A DNA stretch of 64,000 nucleotides from Proteromonas lacertae (Eukaryota; Sar; Bigyra; Opalinata; Proteromonadidae), in NCBI GenBank assembly GCA_002245135.1, contig NGBS01001160.1, forward strand, positions 248,001 through 312,000, given 5' to 3'. A model generated the notes under the pieces. It was not told the origin of the DNA, did no database searches, and worked only from the letters and a program-made list of their open reading frames with translations. Of this stretch, positions 11,596 to 25,311 are shown in pieces. Within the stretch, counting starts at the first letter, position 1, and each line of letters opens with the position of its first letter. The translations under genes were made by a program, and so were the position numbers.

Positions 11596-14500
11596 TTACA
11601 TAGAATCCATTTTTTCTTCACATGTCAATAATTGATTCAAAATCACAATACAATTTGATTTATCTCCCAAAATCTGGTTAATTTGATTCATCACCTCATC
11701 TTCATCATCATCAGTCTTTAAATCTTTCAATAATCTATAAGCTTCAATAAATCTCTATAAATAATAAATAATATATAAAACAATATACATCATCACCTAA
11801 TTCTTTCTCTAAGTATATTCTCAATGCTTCTATTCTATAATAATCACTTTGTGCATTGGATGTATCACTAACATATCTCTTTAACACAGATGGATTTATT
11901 GTTACACCAAATATATGCATTTTATCTTCTTTTGTTTCATTTTCACTTTCTGTGATTGGTAATTCTTCACCATCATAATTATTATCATCAATTACATCAT
12001 TGTTTTCTTCATCTTCTTCATCTTCACTATGATTTTTAGCATCATTTTTATTCTCTAAGATTCCTTGCATTATAGTTACCATTTGATCCATATCTTGTTG
12101 AGCTTCAGCTAAATCTTCAGGTGCTAATTGATCAAGTGAATCAGATAAATCATTTTCATCACTATTAATATTACTATGATCATCATCATTACCTTCCAAT
12201 TTACTTTCATCAACATTATCTTCTTTCTTTTCTTCTTCAGATTCTATTACCTCATTTTTACTTTCTTTTTTTATTTCTTCTACAGATTCTTCATCATCTG
12301 AATCTCCAATTGCCATTGTGTTTGGTATATAGGATGTTTTATGTGGTAAAGCAATATCCTTTTGAAGTACTTCAACATTAACAAAACTATTCACTAAACC
12401 AGATTCAGATGATTCTGAAGAGGACGAAGATGAGGATGATGCTTCTTCTTCATCAGTTGTATTAACCTCAGAATTAACATTATCTTCTTTACCTGTATGT
12501 TTCTTAGGAGATAATGATGGAACTGATTTAGATCGATAGAATGGAGGAGTTTCAATATGTGGTGGTTCTTGAGCTGATGGTGGAATTGGAACTGGTTCTG
12601 GTTCTTCAAAATCATCATCAAAATCATTATTATTATCTTCTTCTTTTGATTCATTATCTTTAGCTATTATCATCTTTGGTTCTTCAGGTGGAGGAATTGG
12701 TTTACTTGGTTTTGGTTTTGATTTTGCTGGTGCAGGTTCTTTACGAGGAGATTCCATTATTTCAATTTTGAAATTATCTCCTTTGGATGCTGATCGATGT
12801 TTAGCCATTCTATCATGATGCATCTTTTGTCTCATTTCTTTTCGTTGTTGTTCTCTTTCTCTTTTACGTTTTTCTGCTTCATCTGCAAGTTGTGCTTTAT
12901 GTTCATCAACATCTGGAGTTGAACTGGGTGGTTGTGGATGAACTGGTGGAATAGCTGGTTGAGGAGCTGGTTCTGGTGCTGGTGATTCTGAAGCAGCTCT
13001 TAATTGATTCAAATTAGTCTTTGGTGGATTTTTCTTTTGAATCTAAAATAGAATATTATTAAGCTAATAAATATACAGCTTTTGGTGGAGATAGTATAGC
13101 TTCTTGTGGTGGTGGTTCTATTCCAGCTTTCAAACTCTCCTTCATGCTTTTCTTTGTTAGATAATATTGTCTTAATTCTTCAACACCTTCCTTATGTTGT
13201 TTCGTTGCTGGATCTTTCTTTGCAATATTAGCTAATGGTCCATTCATTCTACGAGATTTGAAACCTTGAGCTCTTAGAATTCTTTCAGCTTCAATCTCTA
13301 TATTTTATATATTAACAACAATAATATAAGAATATTATACTTCTTTTATCCATAACTTTTGTATTAATATTTGGTAGATTATTCAATAATTGCTGTTTCT
13401 GATTTTCCCATTTCTTCTGGAATTGTTCTAACTCGTCATTAATAGCAGCTAAAATCATAATAATAACATTAAAAATATACAGAATTTCTCAGCTTTTACT
13501 TCTTCTAATTCTTTCTTTGCTCTTTCCTGTTCTTCTCTTCTTCTTTTCTCCAAATCTTCACGTTTCTTTCTCTCTATTGCTCTTTGTCTTTCTTCCTCTT
13601 CTCTTCTCTGTCTTTCTATTTCTTCTTCTTTCTTCTTTCTTTGTATTTCTTCTTCCTTTTGTTTCATTAATGCTTCTTCTCTTTGTTTCTTAGCTTGTTC
13701 TAGTTGCTTCTCCATTTCTTCTCTCTTTTTCCTTTGAAATTCTTCCTCTTTTTGCTTCTTGGCTAATTCTAATTGTCTTTCCATTTCTTCATGTTTTTGT
13801 TTTTCTTCTTGCAACTGTTTTTCTCTTTCTATTCTTTGTTGTTCTCTCTTTTCTCTTGCTATTCTTAATTGTTCTATTCTTTTCTTTTCATATTCTTCTC
13901 TTTGAGCTTGTAATCTCTTCTGATTCTCTTCTTCTACATAAAATTAAAACAATTAATAAATATTAATACGTTTCTTTTTCAATTCTTCTTTTTCTTTAGC
14001 TATTTTCTCTTGTAATATCCTTGCAACCTCCTGTTTTTCTAATAATTCCTTTTTGTATTGTTCCTCCTTTCTCTTCCTTTCTTCTTCTTCTCTTTTCTTC
14101 CTTTCTTCTTCCATTTTCTGTCTTTTTTCCATTTCAATTCTCTTCTTCTCTTCTTCAGCTTTCTTTTGTTGTTCTTTCTTCTCCATTAATTGTTTCATAT
14201 AATTGTTCATTGGAGCTGCATTATTATTATTATTATTATTAGCTGCACGCTGTGGTATAATTGGACGAGGAACTGCATAAGCACCACCACCACCATTTGG
14301 TCTATTATTATTATTACCTCCACCTCCACCTACAGCTGCACCACCACCTGCATTACCTCCACCTGGTGGTTTTGGAGGACCTGATGGTTTATTATTATTG
14401 TTCCTAATAGCATTAGCTTGTTCTTGTACAACATTTCTACCATGTAATTTAGTATGACTAAATTCTGATTTTCGTAATGTTTCTGATAGTAAATTCTCAA

Positions 14501-15413
14501 TTTTACAAGTCACAAATGGTAATTTTAGTATTTGATTTACACTGGGACGTTTCTTTGGATCTTTCTGTAACATGTCATCTACTAGTTTTCTTAATTCTGC
14601 ACTGTATTTACTACTGATTGGAGAGTATTTACCTCTTGTGATTTTTAAGACTAATCCTCTCATATTACCAGCTTCAAATGCATGTTTCAATGTGCACATT
14701 TCATAGAGAATACAGCCTAAACTCCATATGTCTGATTTATATCCATAAGGTTGTTCCTATTCATATTAATTTGACAATTATATATACTTTACATATTTCT
14801 GGTGATAAATAATATGGTGTTCCTATTGCTGTTCTTGCACATTCAAATGTATTGACTAATACCTTGGATATACCGAAATCACCTAATTTGATCATACCAT
14901 TCTAATTATTACAATAAAAATACAACCTTAAAATATATTGTATACATGTAAGAATATATTTTGACCTTTTAAATCACGGTGAAGTATTTTTCTGTCATGA
15001 ACATGTTTCAAAGCTAAACATATTTGTACAAACCATTTTAGTAAAAATCCTTCTTCAAATAACTTCCCATGTTGTCTTGTAATAGCTTGAGATAAATCAC
15101 CTATATAAAATAACATCTAATAATTGTACCACCGCTAGCATAATCCATAACGATGCATAGATTAGCCATGATCCATAAAACTTTCTATATAAGCAACAAT
15201 ATTTGGATGATGAAGAGCAGCAAGTACTTTAACTTCATTCATAGCTTCTTGTCTTTCTTTTGCGCTTGCTGAGCTTAATTTAATTACTTTCAACACATAT
15301 TGTTTCTATAACAGAATAATTCATAACTATACTGCGTCGTCGTTTTTAGTCACTAAAACAGCTTCACCAAATGATCCTTTACCTATTACTTTTATTCTCC
15401 TATATTTTTCCAT
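11596..15413 (-). CDS. NEK1-like NIMA-related kinase with long coiled coil
   Basis: A NEK catalytic domain opens the protein ([64 protein letters not shown]). A Gly/Asn/Pro-rich linker follows, then about 300 residues of Glu/Lys/Arg coiled coil, an acidic Ser/Glu region, and a C-terminal block ([36 protein letters not shown]). That block matches the conserved end of NEK1, so this is NEK1-like rather than NEK5 or NEK3. NEK1 acts at basal bodies and cilia and in DNA-damage signalling, which fits a ciliated cell. About ten short introns are read. Start 15413 is the only ATG giving the complete Gly-rich loop. One frame break lies at 15162-15170 inside the otherwise conserved [15 protein letters not shown] stretch. 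A consensus error is likely, because the kinase is intact on both sides. Confidence 0.88.
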
Positions 15414-15551
15414 TTTAAATAATCTAAAAAATAAAGAAACAGATTTGCTTGATTTTTAGGCTTGAATTGTGTTATTTTTAGATTCTTATTTATTCGAATA
15501 ATATTTATATTTTTATCTGGTATTTGTTGCATTTCAGTTCCATAAACCAAA

Positions 15552-18500
15552 ATGGAAAGAATACCAGATAATGTGTACAAAAGTAAAGGATCTTTTTTTG
15601 CCTCACAACCCTAGTAAGACAGTAATTCATATATCTGAATAGTATACATCGCTTATATTTGAAAAACTTCATGAATTACAAAGAGTTTGAAGTATTTCCG
15701 AGAAAAGGAGTAAACCTAATATTCGGTCCTAATGGAAGTGGTAAAGTATAAAAATATTAATAATTTTATTAATAGAGTTCAATTCTTGTAGCTATCAAAT
15801 TGCTTCTTGGTTCAGCACCAGAAGATTGTAGGAGAGGGAATACATACTCTGCCTATATCAATAACAACATAAAAAATGGAGATAATGCAAGAATAGAGTT
15901 ATGTATACACGATGATAGATATTGTACATCAAATCATTACAAAGATAAAACTGTATTATTCACTAAGTATTAATATTGTGAATATAGAAACATTATAACA
16001 CGTGTTGTACATCAATAGAACTTAATTTACAAACATTTCAGCATGTATTGAGGAGTAACAACGATGAATACAGAGGAAGAGAAGAAATAGCATATTATTT
16101 GAGAGATGAATATAACATTGATAGTAATAACATATTTCAAATGTTACAACAAGAAACAGTTTCTGATGTATTGAGTGAAAATTTGACTAAGAATTTAATG
16201 AATATTGAAAAATCAATTAAATATAAATTGGTATATATAAATATATGAATTTGATATGATATAATTGGTATAGTATGAAACTCATGAAGATTTATTAAAG
16301 AAATCAAAATATCTTGCAGAAGAATCAAAGAAATTAGAAAGACAAAAAAGTGAAATATATACAAAAGAAGCAAAGAAAAGTGTATAATAAATAATAAATA
16401 TAAATTATTCTAATAATAGAAATACGAAGGTTTAAAGTCATTGCAAATGAAGAAGAATGATTATATATACGCAGTATATAATGAATATTTTTTATAATTA
16501 TAGATTAATTGTATTAATAAAGTATTGATATGGCGTAAATATGATGAAATAAGAGAGAAATATAAATATGAATTGAAAAGGTTTGATGGTTTGCCATCTA
16601 CCGCAATTGTATTAATAATTTGATTTGTTATTTGATAGTATGATGCTAAAATTGCTGGTTTTGAGTTAGAAAAGTCAAGACTAAAGAGTGAATATAGAAA
16701 TATAATACCAAAGTATCATTTAGATCATTGACTTTTATATTTAGAAAATATGAAAAATTCAAAAATCCGTTGAATAATAATGTTGAAGAAGTAAAGAAGA
16801 TGTTTGAGAAATCAGATATATATTACAACAAAATATTGAAAAGAAAGACAGATTTACAGATTAAAGAAGATATCAGAGAAAGATATGATGTTCATGTATT
16901 CTATATAAATACTGTTTTTATTATTATGATAATAGTTACAAGATAAAAGAAAGCAATTAATAGCAATAGAAAAGAATCCAGTGAATATAGACTTACTTAA
17001 TGAATTACTAAAACAACAAAAACAACTAAAAACTGAGCTTAATAAAATAATGAATGATGTATGTATATAAATTTCAGTAATAATGTATTTAATAATATAG
17101 TTGAGAAATGTGAATGATAAATACACAAAATTAGATAACCAATACAGACAATGTAAATATTCAATAGATACTTCAATTCAAGAAGAAAGAATGATATATA
17201 ATAGATTCTTCTCGCAACTACCAAGAGATACACAATGCATAATACAATATACGGAATCAATAACTAACAGTTTTCAAGGTAGTTATAGACTTCCAATATC
17301 CAAATATATGAAATTTTCAAGTGATCAAGATGCTTTCTATGTTAGATTTTCTCTTGGTTATTGGATATTATGTGGTTTACTATTCTCATCAAATGAAGAT
17401 GCTTCAATTGTTAGACAGTTTTCTCATGATAATAAATATAATAAAGTTTCCATATTTACATATACACAAAATGTGAATATTTCACAGATTGATATTACTC
17501 CATTAAAATGTTTTGGGATATATTCTACTTTAGATAGAATAATCGAATTTACAGATTCGCAATTGTCTTTAAATGGTAAATCATTAGTTCGTTCATTTTT
17601 ATGTTCAAATTATGGAATATATAGTATTTTAATTGCACAACCGTCATTTAAATCTAGTTGTAATGATTTTGTTACATATTTAAAGTCTGGCTCAAATTCT
17701 TTCATTACAAAATAGTTCATCTATTACTGTTTTTACACCAACACACAAATACATATTTCACAGAATAAGACATAATAATATAAGTACAGAAACAATCCCA
17801 ATCAAATCTAATTCATCAAAACTGTTAATAACATCAAAAGATTTTTCTTTAAGGTTGAAATTGCTAGAAAATATAGAAATAAAGAAGAAAGAAATAGAAA
17901 ACATCAAATTAACTGTATGTTTTATTCTGTAAATATAAATATATATAAATATTAGATTGAACAAGTATCTCAAGAAAAACAAAATGTAGAAAAGGCTAGA
18001 AATCATACATCAAATGAATTGAACAAAATTTCAAACGAAATTTCTTCAATGAGGAATAGAAATGAAACAATAAATACATTGAAAGCTGAAGTAATTATTG
18101 TTATTTTATCCTAATAATAAATAGATAATTAAAAGAGAAAAAGATCTTCAAAACCTTGATAATGAAATTGAAATAGTAAAGAATCCTGAATTGTTAAAGA
18201 GTTGGTTAAGATATTATCATTCATCATTAAATGAATGTATCAAAAATATAAAGGTATAATAGTGAATGTAATACTATAAATGATTAGATGATTGAGCCAA
18301 TGGTGATATTTACTTTGATGAAAAGAGAGTTAGCAACAAAAATAGAATTAGTTGAGAAGAATATAAAAAAAGAAACAGAAAATAAAGAGTATAGAATATA
18401 ACATGAATATTATTCAATAGAAAAATAGAGGAAATAATAAAAGCTCATTTCAAGACAATGAAAGGAGTAGAAATGGAAATGAAAAGAGTATGTGAATATG

Positions 18501-19563
18501 CAATGAAGGCATTAAAACCAATAACAGCAATAAAAATATACACCAACAATACAGCTTTAGGATCAGATTATTATTTTAATTATGTATATATTATAACTAT
18601 TATTGATGTGACATATATAATAATAGAAACTACCAAAAGGAATATCAACAATATGATAAAGGGGAAGAAGAATTGGAAGTATATTTTCATAATATTGTTG
18701 TTATTATTGTTTTGTAGAGATTAAAAAGTCAATTACAAGGAATAGTTAATAATATTGATGTAGATAAAGATCAAATAGCTAATTATACAAAATTTATATC
18801 AGATTTAGCTGTAGAAAAAGACAATTATAGAAAAATGTATTATTAAAATAATATTAATATAATTGTAGGGAAGAAGTATTTAACGCTACCTATTTAAAAG
18901 TGCAAGAACAACATAGAAAATGGCATAAAGAATTACATGATATTATCTTAACAATGAATGAATATTTTATATCTTATGTTAGAGAAGATAATAATGATAC
19001 GTCAAGAAATACAAAAACATCATTTGGAGAAATATCTTTAGAACCAAATATAATATCAACTACAATACCAGCAAAGTATATTATTTTATTTTTATTACCT
19101 TATATAAATAATAGGAATTATGAAAGTTTTATGAATTCATATCAATTGCATATTAAAGCCATGTTGAAATCATTTGACAGAGTGAGAGATTTAACAAGTC
19201 AATCATTATCTGGAGGTGAGAAATCATTTTCTACTTCGCTATTAATATTATCAATGAGAAGTTTGATTCATGCTCCATTTTGTGTGATGGATGAAGTATA
19301 TTAATATGTTTTATTAATAGATAAATCAAGGAATGGATGAAAAATATGAAGCAGAGTTTTTTAAATTGTTATTAAGTGAGAATAACACAGTTCAATATTT
19401 TGTATTAAGTCCGACCGAAAATACTCAAATAGAACAATTGTTGAATGAATCTAAAATGATGAAAAAGAAATTACCTGATATTACTGTTCATGTTATATTG
19501 TGTGGATCAAATTTACCAGAGAGTGATAAACCAATTGTTGTTGATTTTAATGATTGTATGTAA
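15552..19563 (+). CDS. SMC5: SMC5, structural maintenance of chromosomes protein 5
   Basis: This is the ATPase arm of the SMC5/6 complex, which handles recombination intermediates and replication stress. The Walker A loop GPNGSGKSS is formed across an intron near 15745-15773. An SMC5-type YNIDSNNIFQMLQQ segment follows (compare NIQVDNLCQFLPQ in the family), with an IEKSI motif. A hinge and two coiled-coil arms come next. The end carries the signature LSGGEKS and the Walker B DEVNQGMD, the latter spliced over an intron at about 19300-19323. DEINQGMD is diagnostic of SMC5 against SMC6. At least a dozen introns of 25-50 nt break the coils. The frame shifts by one base at AAAATAG (17709-17715), between the hinge and TVFTPTHKY. 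It is divergent from the NEK gene with 138 bp between starts. Confidence 0.88.
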
Positions 19564-19642
19564 AATTGTTTAATTTATGATATGAGTTTTATTTGTTATT
19601 AAGAAAACATAAAACATTTTAAATGTAATATTAAATCTTCAT

Positions 19643-21671
19643 TTAAATAAAGATAATTAAGATAATGGCTATTAATAATGTTGGATAAACAACCCAAGAT
19701 TTATCTTCTGTATGAATTATTTCTCCTGTTACTATATTTCCATATAATTCTGCTTTACCTATTATTATTTATTTGATATACAATAGTGTCATTTGCAGCT
19801 AATACAAATGATTTAGTACTATCCACATCATTTATTTCAACCCATTCATTAATCTTTGTTTCATTACAATTATTTCTCAGCCATGGTAATGCTACGAATT
19901 TCTTACTTGTTGCAGTACATTCATACTTCCTCAAATCTTCATCATCATCTTCTCCAATTATAAATCCTGTACTCTTTTCAATTAAATCTGCATTTTCAGC
20001 AATTGTATATGTTGTATTATGTTCTCCATCTTTTCTACTTACTGGAACTGCAATTTGATACTTTTTTGATATAGAGTAATAAATATTATCTGTAAATAAA
20101 ATATATTCAGTTGTTGATTTATTACTCTTTACTTGTGAATTTTCTGGAATAGCTGATAAGTCATTTACATCTATTTCACCATCATCACCACCATCACTAC
20201 TTCCTGTTTTACATGTTTGTGAATCTTTATATTTTTTAAATGCATTTTCAGCTTCTGTCTTACTTCTTCTCCAACAACAGTTATTTTACCAGTAAATCCA
20301 GTAGGAGGTGTTTCAAATGATGCTGTATCGTCTTTTTGATTGTATTTAATTGAAAATGCAGGTAATGTATCAATTGAGCATTCTGTTTTAGTAGCTTTAC
20401 ACTCTGTTAATGTTTGAGTAGGTTTTTCACCTTTACATTGTAATATTCCTTGTGGTGTGTAAGTACTTTTAATATCATCTGTTCCAAATCCTCAGTAGTG
20501 TAATGATAATATTCATCTCCTTTGAATTTGATAATATCATTATTCTTTATGTAATATGTAAAATCACTAATTGTAAATGTCAATATTTTATCTTTTGGGA
20601 CTTTTCCTGTTGTTGGTGTAGAACCAGTTTTACAATCACTAGCTTCATCATAATTATTTATATCAGGTATAACATTACCTGAAACAATTTCAATTTGCTT
20701 ATTCTTTAATGATTCATCAACAAATGTAGCTGTTTCAGGATTTCCTGTTTTGTATTGTATTTTGTAAACTGGCTTAGTTGTACAAGTATCAGCAGCTTTT
20801 TGTACTGTACAGTCATTTAAACTATCAAATTGACTCTTACCATCACATATATATTTTGGTGTTAATGTGTATTTACTTTCAGTATTTACAGTTACATCAT
20901 CTTTTACAACTGTATAGTATGTATAACCTTGATATCTTTATTCTTTTTCACAGCTTGATTTTTACTTAAATACATAGTATCACCATCTACAACGAATTTC
21001 AATACTTTTTCATCTGGAACTGGTCCTGCTTTATCAGTAGATGTTTTACATGTCATGTTCTATTAGTAATATTCTGGAATATTTTATCTGAATCACTTGT
21101 CCATCACTGTTACTATCACCTGTATATCCACTAACAAATGTTGCTGTAGCTGTTCCTATAATTCTGCTTGCAGCTGTTCCTAATTCTCTTACCATTTTCT
21201 TTTCCAGCTGGAGTATCTGTTTCATCTTCAATATCTCCACTTCCACTTGTATATTTGAATTGTGAAATTCTGATAAAGTATCTGTACATGGATCTGTACT
21301 TCAATTTTACACTCATTTAATGTTTGACTTCCTGCTGTTGTTCCTTTACATTCAAATTGAGGAGTAATAGCTAGTATATTTACTAGCATCATGTGTACTA
21401 TCTTTTCCTACTGTAACAGTAAGGTAAGTAAATTCATTTCCTTTCTTCTTAACTATGTTACTTCCTTGTATATAAACATCTATATCACTTCCAATTTTAA
21501 ATTTTATAATAGCATCGGATGGAACATCATCCAATCTTCCTATAAAACAATAATTTATAATTTCTTACTTCTCAAGTTTGAAGCTTTTACAGTAGCACTA
21601 CAGAGTAATACTAATACTATTCATTGTTAAATAAACATCAGTATACATGTCAATGAGAAGATAAATTTCAT
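19643..21671 (-). CDS. Frame-disrupted surface protein with tandem Cys-containing repeats
   Basis: I do not recognise this family. The minus strand starts with a good signal peptide spliced over a 30 nt intron (MKFIFSLTLLVLLCSATVKA). Three related repeats of roughly 135-165 residues follow. Each runs DKxLxFxI...YYxK...KYTxTPxxxC...LxxC.... to a CKT[SG] motif (CKTSTDKAG near 21040, CKTGSTPTT near 20630, CKTGSSDGG near 20215). The end is a hydrophobic C-terminal helix (VVYPTLLIAIILIIFI) and TAA at 19643-19645. This suggests a type I membrane or anchored extracellular protein. The frame breaks at least five times in 2 kb: one +1 near 21330, several changes near 21230-21180, and single missing bases near 20935, 20490 and 20265. 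It is either a decaying pseudogene or a gene hit by homopolymer consensus errors. The three later -1 breaks each sit next to an A or T run. Confidence 0.5.
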
Positions 21672-21962
21672 TTTCTAAAAATTCGTTAATTTTTTAAACC
21701 GAAAATTAATATATCTGTTTTATAGTTGTTTTTTTAACTGTAAAAAGTAACGAAACTGTTTTAATCAGAATAAAAACAGTTCTATAAAAGTATTATTAAG
21801 TATTATAATAAATAACAAATTTTATACCCACTACATCAACATTTCTTAAACTCAATTATCTACAACAAACATTGGTAATACCTTTTACAAATGTATTATT
21901 TTCCCCACGCAAAACACAATCAATAGTGATTATTAATAAAACAATAATAGAAAATAAAAAAT

Positions 21963-23781
21963 TTACTTTCCACCTCTTCCTTTAAGAGTATGAACACCAG
22001 CCATAGCTGCTGATCTTCCTCTACCTCCTCCAGGTACCATACCTCTCATACCTTGACCACCCATTCCCACACTAATTGGATTAGTTGGTGCTTCATTCTT
22101 CTTAGATGTATCATAATCACTCTGTGGATTCTTTACTGTCTCATCAATGGATAATACTAAGCAGGCAGCTTCAGTAGCAGCAGAAAGTGAGTTAATCTTA
22201 GACATAGCTGGTTCCCATACATATCTATCATAGGTATTACAGATACCTTCATTTTCAATATCTACACCATAATTCATACCACTCTCTATATCCTCATAAT
22301 GCTTCTGACGTAATGCATTCATTATATCAGTTGAATCAAAACCAGCATTATCGCTAATCTGACGTGGTATAACTTCTAATGCTTTAGCATAATTATTAAT
22401 GATTAATTGTAATTTACCTTCGATTGTTCTAGAATATTCCTTCAAATATCTAGAAATTTCCATCTCAATTGCACCACCACCTGGAACAATTTCTGAACTG
22501 CTAATACATCTTTTCACTACTTCAATGGAATCATGAACGGATCTTTCAGATTCAGCTAAGAACTGTTCACTACCACCTCTTAATATAATAGTAGCACTGG
22601 TTGGACAAGGGCATTGAGTAAATAAATTATATCTTTCTGAACCAATTTGTCTTTCTTGGAAATCACCACATTTTCCTAATATATCTTCAGTTAAACCATT
22701 TACACTGGTTTGTACACGTGCACCAGTTGCTTTACAGACTCTGTCTAAATCTTCAGCTGTTACACGACCTGCACAGAATAATCCTCTATCAGCAAAATAC
22801 TATTTAAAATAAATAATATATATATAAAAGTATATATATACTTGAGTTGCTAAGTCTCCAATTGGCAATTTAGATAATATAATTTTAGCACCTGATTTCA
22901 CACACAAATCTAATTTCTCATATATAATATTCCATTCAGCATCTACAATTGATTGATATTGATCTGGATCATCGATTCTTACTTCAGCATTTTCTTTTTC
23001 ACTTTTCAATTCTAATTCAACATTTAAACATAATATTTTTGGATCTTTAAATGATTTTGGTTGTTGTTCAAAACCTGCATATGAAAATGTCTTTTTAAAT
23101 GCAACACCTTTGACTAAAAATGATTCAGTTACTGAACCACCTGGAACTTTTTTAATACCTACAAAACTAGTATCTAAATCATTATCTAATATTGTTACAG
23201 CATCTACAATCATTGGAGCAAAGAAGGCACGATTGGCACATATTAATTTGGAGTTTAAGGCTGTACCTGCTACTCTTTCTAACATTTGTCTAAAGCCTTG
23301 AGAATCTTTTACATCAACTTTATGAGCAAGTTCTTTAATGTGTTTTATACCTTCACTTACTGCTTTACGATATCCACGAATGATTGATTGTGGATGTACA
23401 CCTTCTTGGACAAAGCTCTTTGCACTGTCAAGCAATTCACCAGCAAGTAAAACTACAGTGGTTGTTCCATCTCCTACTTCGGCATCTTGGGATTTTGCAA
23501 TATCTACTAATGTTCTAGCAGCTGGATGGACTATATCAAGTAAGTTCATGATTTGAGCACCATCGTTTGATATTGTTACAGTTTTACCATCATAAATTAA
23601 TTTATCCATCCCTCTTGGTCCTAAAGTAGTTCTAACTACATCAGCAACTGCTTTGCATGCATTAATGTTGCCAATTAATTGACCTACACCTTGTGATTCA
23701 TCAGTTCCATCCTTAAGAAGGATGATCTGTGGTTGCTATATAAAAAATAGATATAATCGTTTATACCATCATATAAGACAT
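21963..23781 (-). CDS. CCT7: CCT7, T-complex protein 1 subunit eta
   Basis: One of eight paralogous subunits of the cytosolic chaperonin TRiC/CCT, which folds actin and tubulin. Three exons (introns 23736-23766 and 22800-22841) give an intact protein. The ATP site is visible: [22 protein letters not shown], and [25 protein letters not shown] followed by [14 protein letters not shown] marks the returning equatorial domain. Eta is chosen over other subunits by the N-terminal [24 protein letters not shown] pattern and the [14 protein letters not shown] context. The C-terminus is the flexible GGRGRS... tail with GMRGM repeats. The short first exon encodes MSYMM. The frame is continuous, which shows that the assembly is sound here. 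Confidence 0.93.
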
Positions 23782-23997
23782 TTTTGAAATTGAAATGAGA
23801 ATAAAGAGGCTTAAAATAATATTGTTTGTATAGTTAAAACATGCAAGATGAAACGGATCAAATTATGAGAAGTTTTTTTTGCTTTTTATTTGATTTATAA
23901 TTACTGATTTTATTTTTTATTTCTACAACAAACAATTATTAACAACAATAATGCAATATATCAATATATGACACGATTTGTTTTTTACTAATATGGT

Positions 23998-24914
23998 GGA
24001 TACTGTGTAGCTATCAATATAATAACAATAAATTATACATTGTAAACCAGATGAAGCATACATCAATGCATTAGTATTCATATTTGTCTTATTCATGTCT
24101 TTTTGTTGTTGTGGTGGTACCATTAGACTATTTTGCATTGGATTGTTATTCATCATACTAGATGATAGATTCATTGAATCTTTCATCTTTCTTGGAGTTT
24201 TCATTGATTTAGATAAACAAGAATTACCATGTGTTACTTCCAAGAATCCTTTCTCTCTCAAGTTCTTACTTAACCATACAATTCTTCTTCTCGATGTACC
24301 ATAAAATACACAAAATACATCACGACATACATTTTGACCTAATACAAAATATACGAATTTTGGACCTCGATGTTTATCATGTTCTTCTACCCCTAAACTC
24401 TTCTCAGCTTCACAACGAGCTGAAGAAGTAAAACCACAGTTCAATGCACCCATTAAAACATAATTCTGATATTTCCAAGGTAATTTTCTGAAGTTTAAAC
24501 AATTGTTATAGAAATCTTCATATTTCAACGAATCTAAACAACCTCTTCTCTTACATTGACAACCATTCTTGAATAATTTTGTTAAACGCTCAGTATATCG
24601 ATCCATATCAAATTTCTCAGTTGGGCCTGTTACTATATCTTCTTCTCTCATATCAGCATATTGATAATTGGGAGGACTTAACACCTAACAATTTATAATA
24701 TTACAATTCATACATTTTGAGGCATATAAACTTGTTGTTGAGGATAATAACTGAATCTCTGCATGTCAGAAAGAATATTCGAATTCATTGGAGGTGGAAC
24801 ATCAGATAAGGCTTGTAATTGATCAGGGACCTTCTTCTTCAAAGCAGGCTGTTCAGCAAGAGTATCTCCTGCTCTTTTACTCGCTTCATTATTATTTCTT
24901 GTTGAATCTTCCAT
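23998..24914 (-). CDS. Cys-cluster protein resembling N-termini of transposon-related proteins
   Basis: Three exons (introns 24685-24713 and 24011-24038), about 285 residues, ending SGLQSTQYPPY and TAG. After a disordered N-terminus there is a CQCKRRGCLDSL cluster and a KLPWKYQNYVLM segment. The block YFVLGQNVCRDVFCVFYGTS, then RRRIVWLSKNLREKGFLEVTHGN, completes the domain. This order (Cys cluster, Gln-containing helix, VCRxxF..xxGxSxxRI, terminal HGN) is one I associate with uncharacterised N-terminal domains of transposon-derived proteins in animals and amoebae, but I can give no family name. No transposase catalytic core follows, only Met/Asn/Gln-rich sequence. It could be a domesticated DNA-binding factor. 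There are no terminal inverted repeats nearby. Confidence 0.55.
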
Positions 24915-25311
24915 ATTTATATTTTAAATTATCAATTTGTTATTCACACACTAAATTTATAAAAAATTGGTGAAAAATAAAGCTCAAGAGATAGGCTTAT
25001 AAAAATTCAAAAGCTTGAATGATCAAGTCAACAAAAACTATTGGATGATTCTTTTGTTAATGAATTTAGAGATAACTAAAGATTATTTTAGCACGGTAAA
25101 AGTTGAATTGATTAAATTATGCATTTTTAAAACACTTTTTAGGGATTGTAGTGAAATGTTCTTTGTTAGTTAAAAATCTGTAATAATTCTTTCATAACAA
25201 TATTTTATGTAATTGTACTTGAATTCATATTTAATTTATTAACATCTGTTTGATTAATAAAGATTAGAAAAATAACTGATGCAGGTTTGATTACTTCAAA
25301 CCATTAGAAAA
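24915..25311. other. Intergenic region, no gene seen
   Basis: About 400 bp of AT-rich sequence between two divergent genes (start codons at 24914 minus and 25312 plus), so it must hold both promoters. I see no coding potential, tRNA-like cloverleaf or obvious repeat. Confidence 0.6.

Noticed and set aside
14215-14400. Gly/Asn-rich stretch in the NEK gene as a separate gene on the plus strand
   Set aside because: It is an in-frame low-complexity linker of the kinase; the plus-strand frames are shadows of the repeat.
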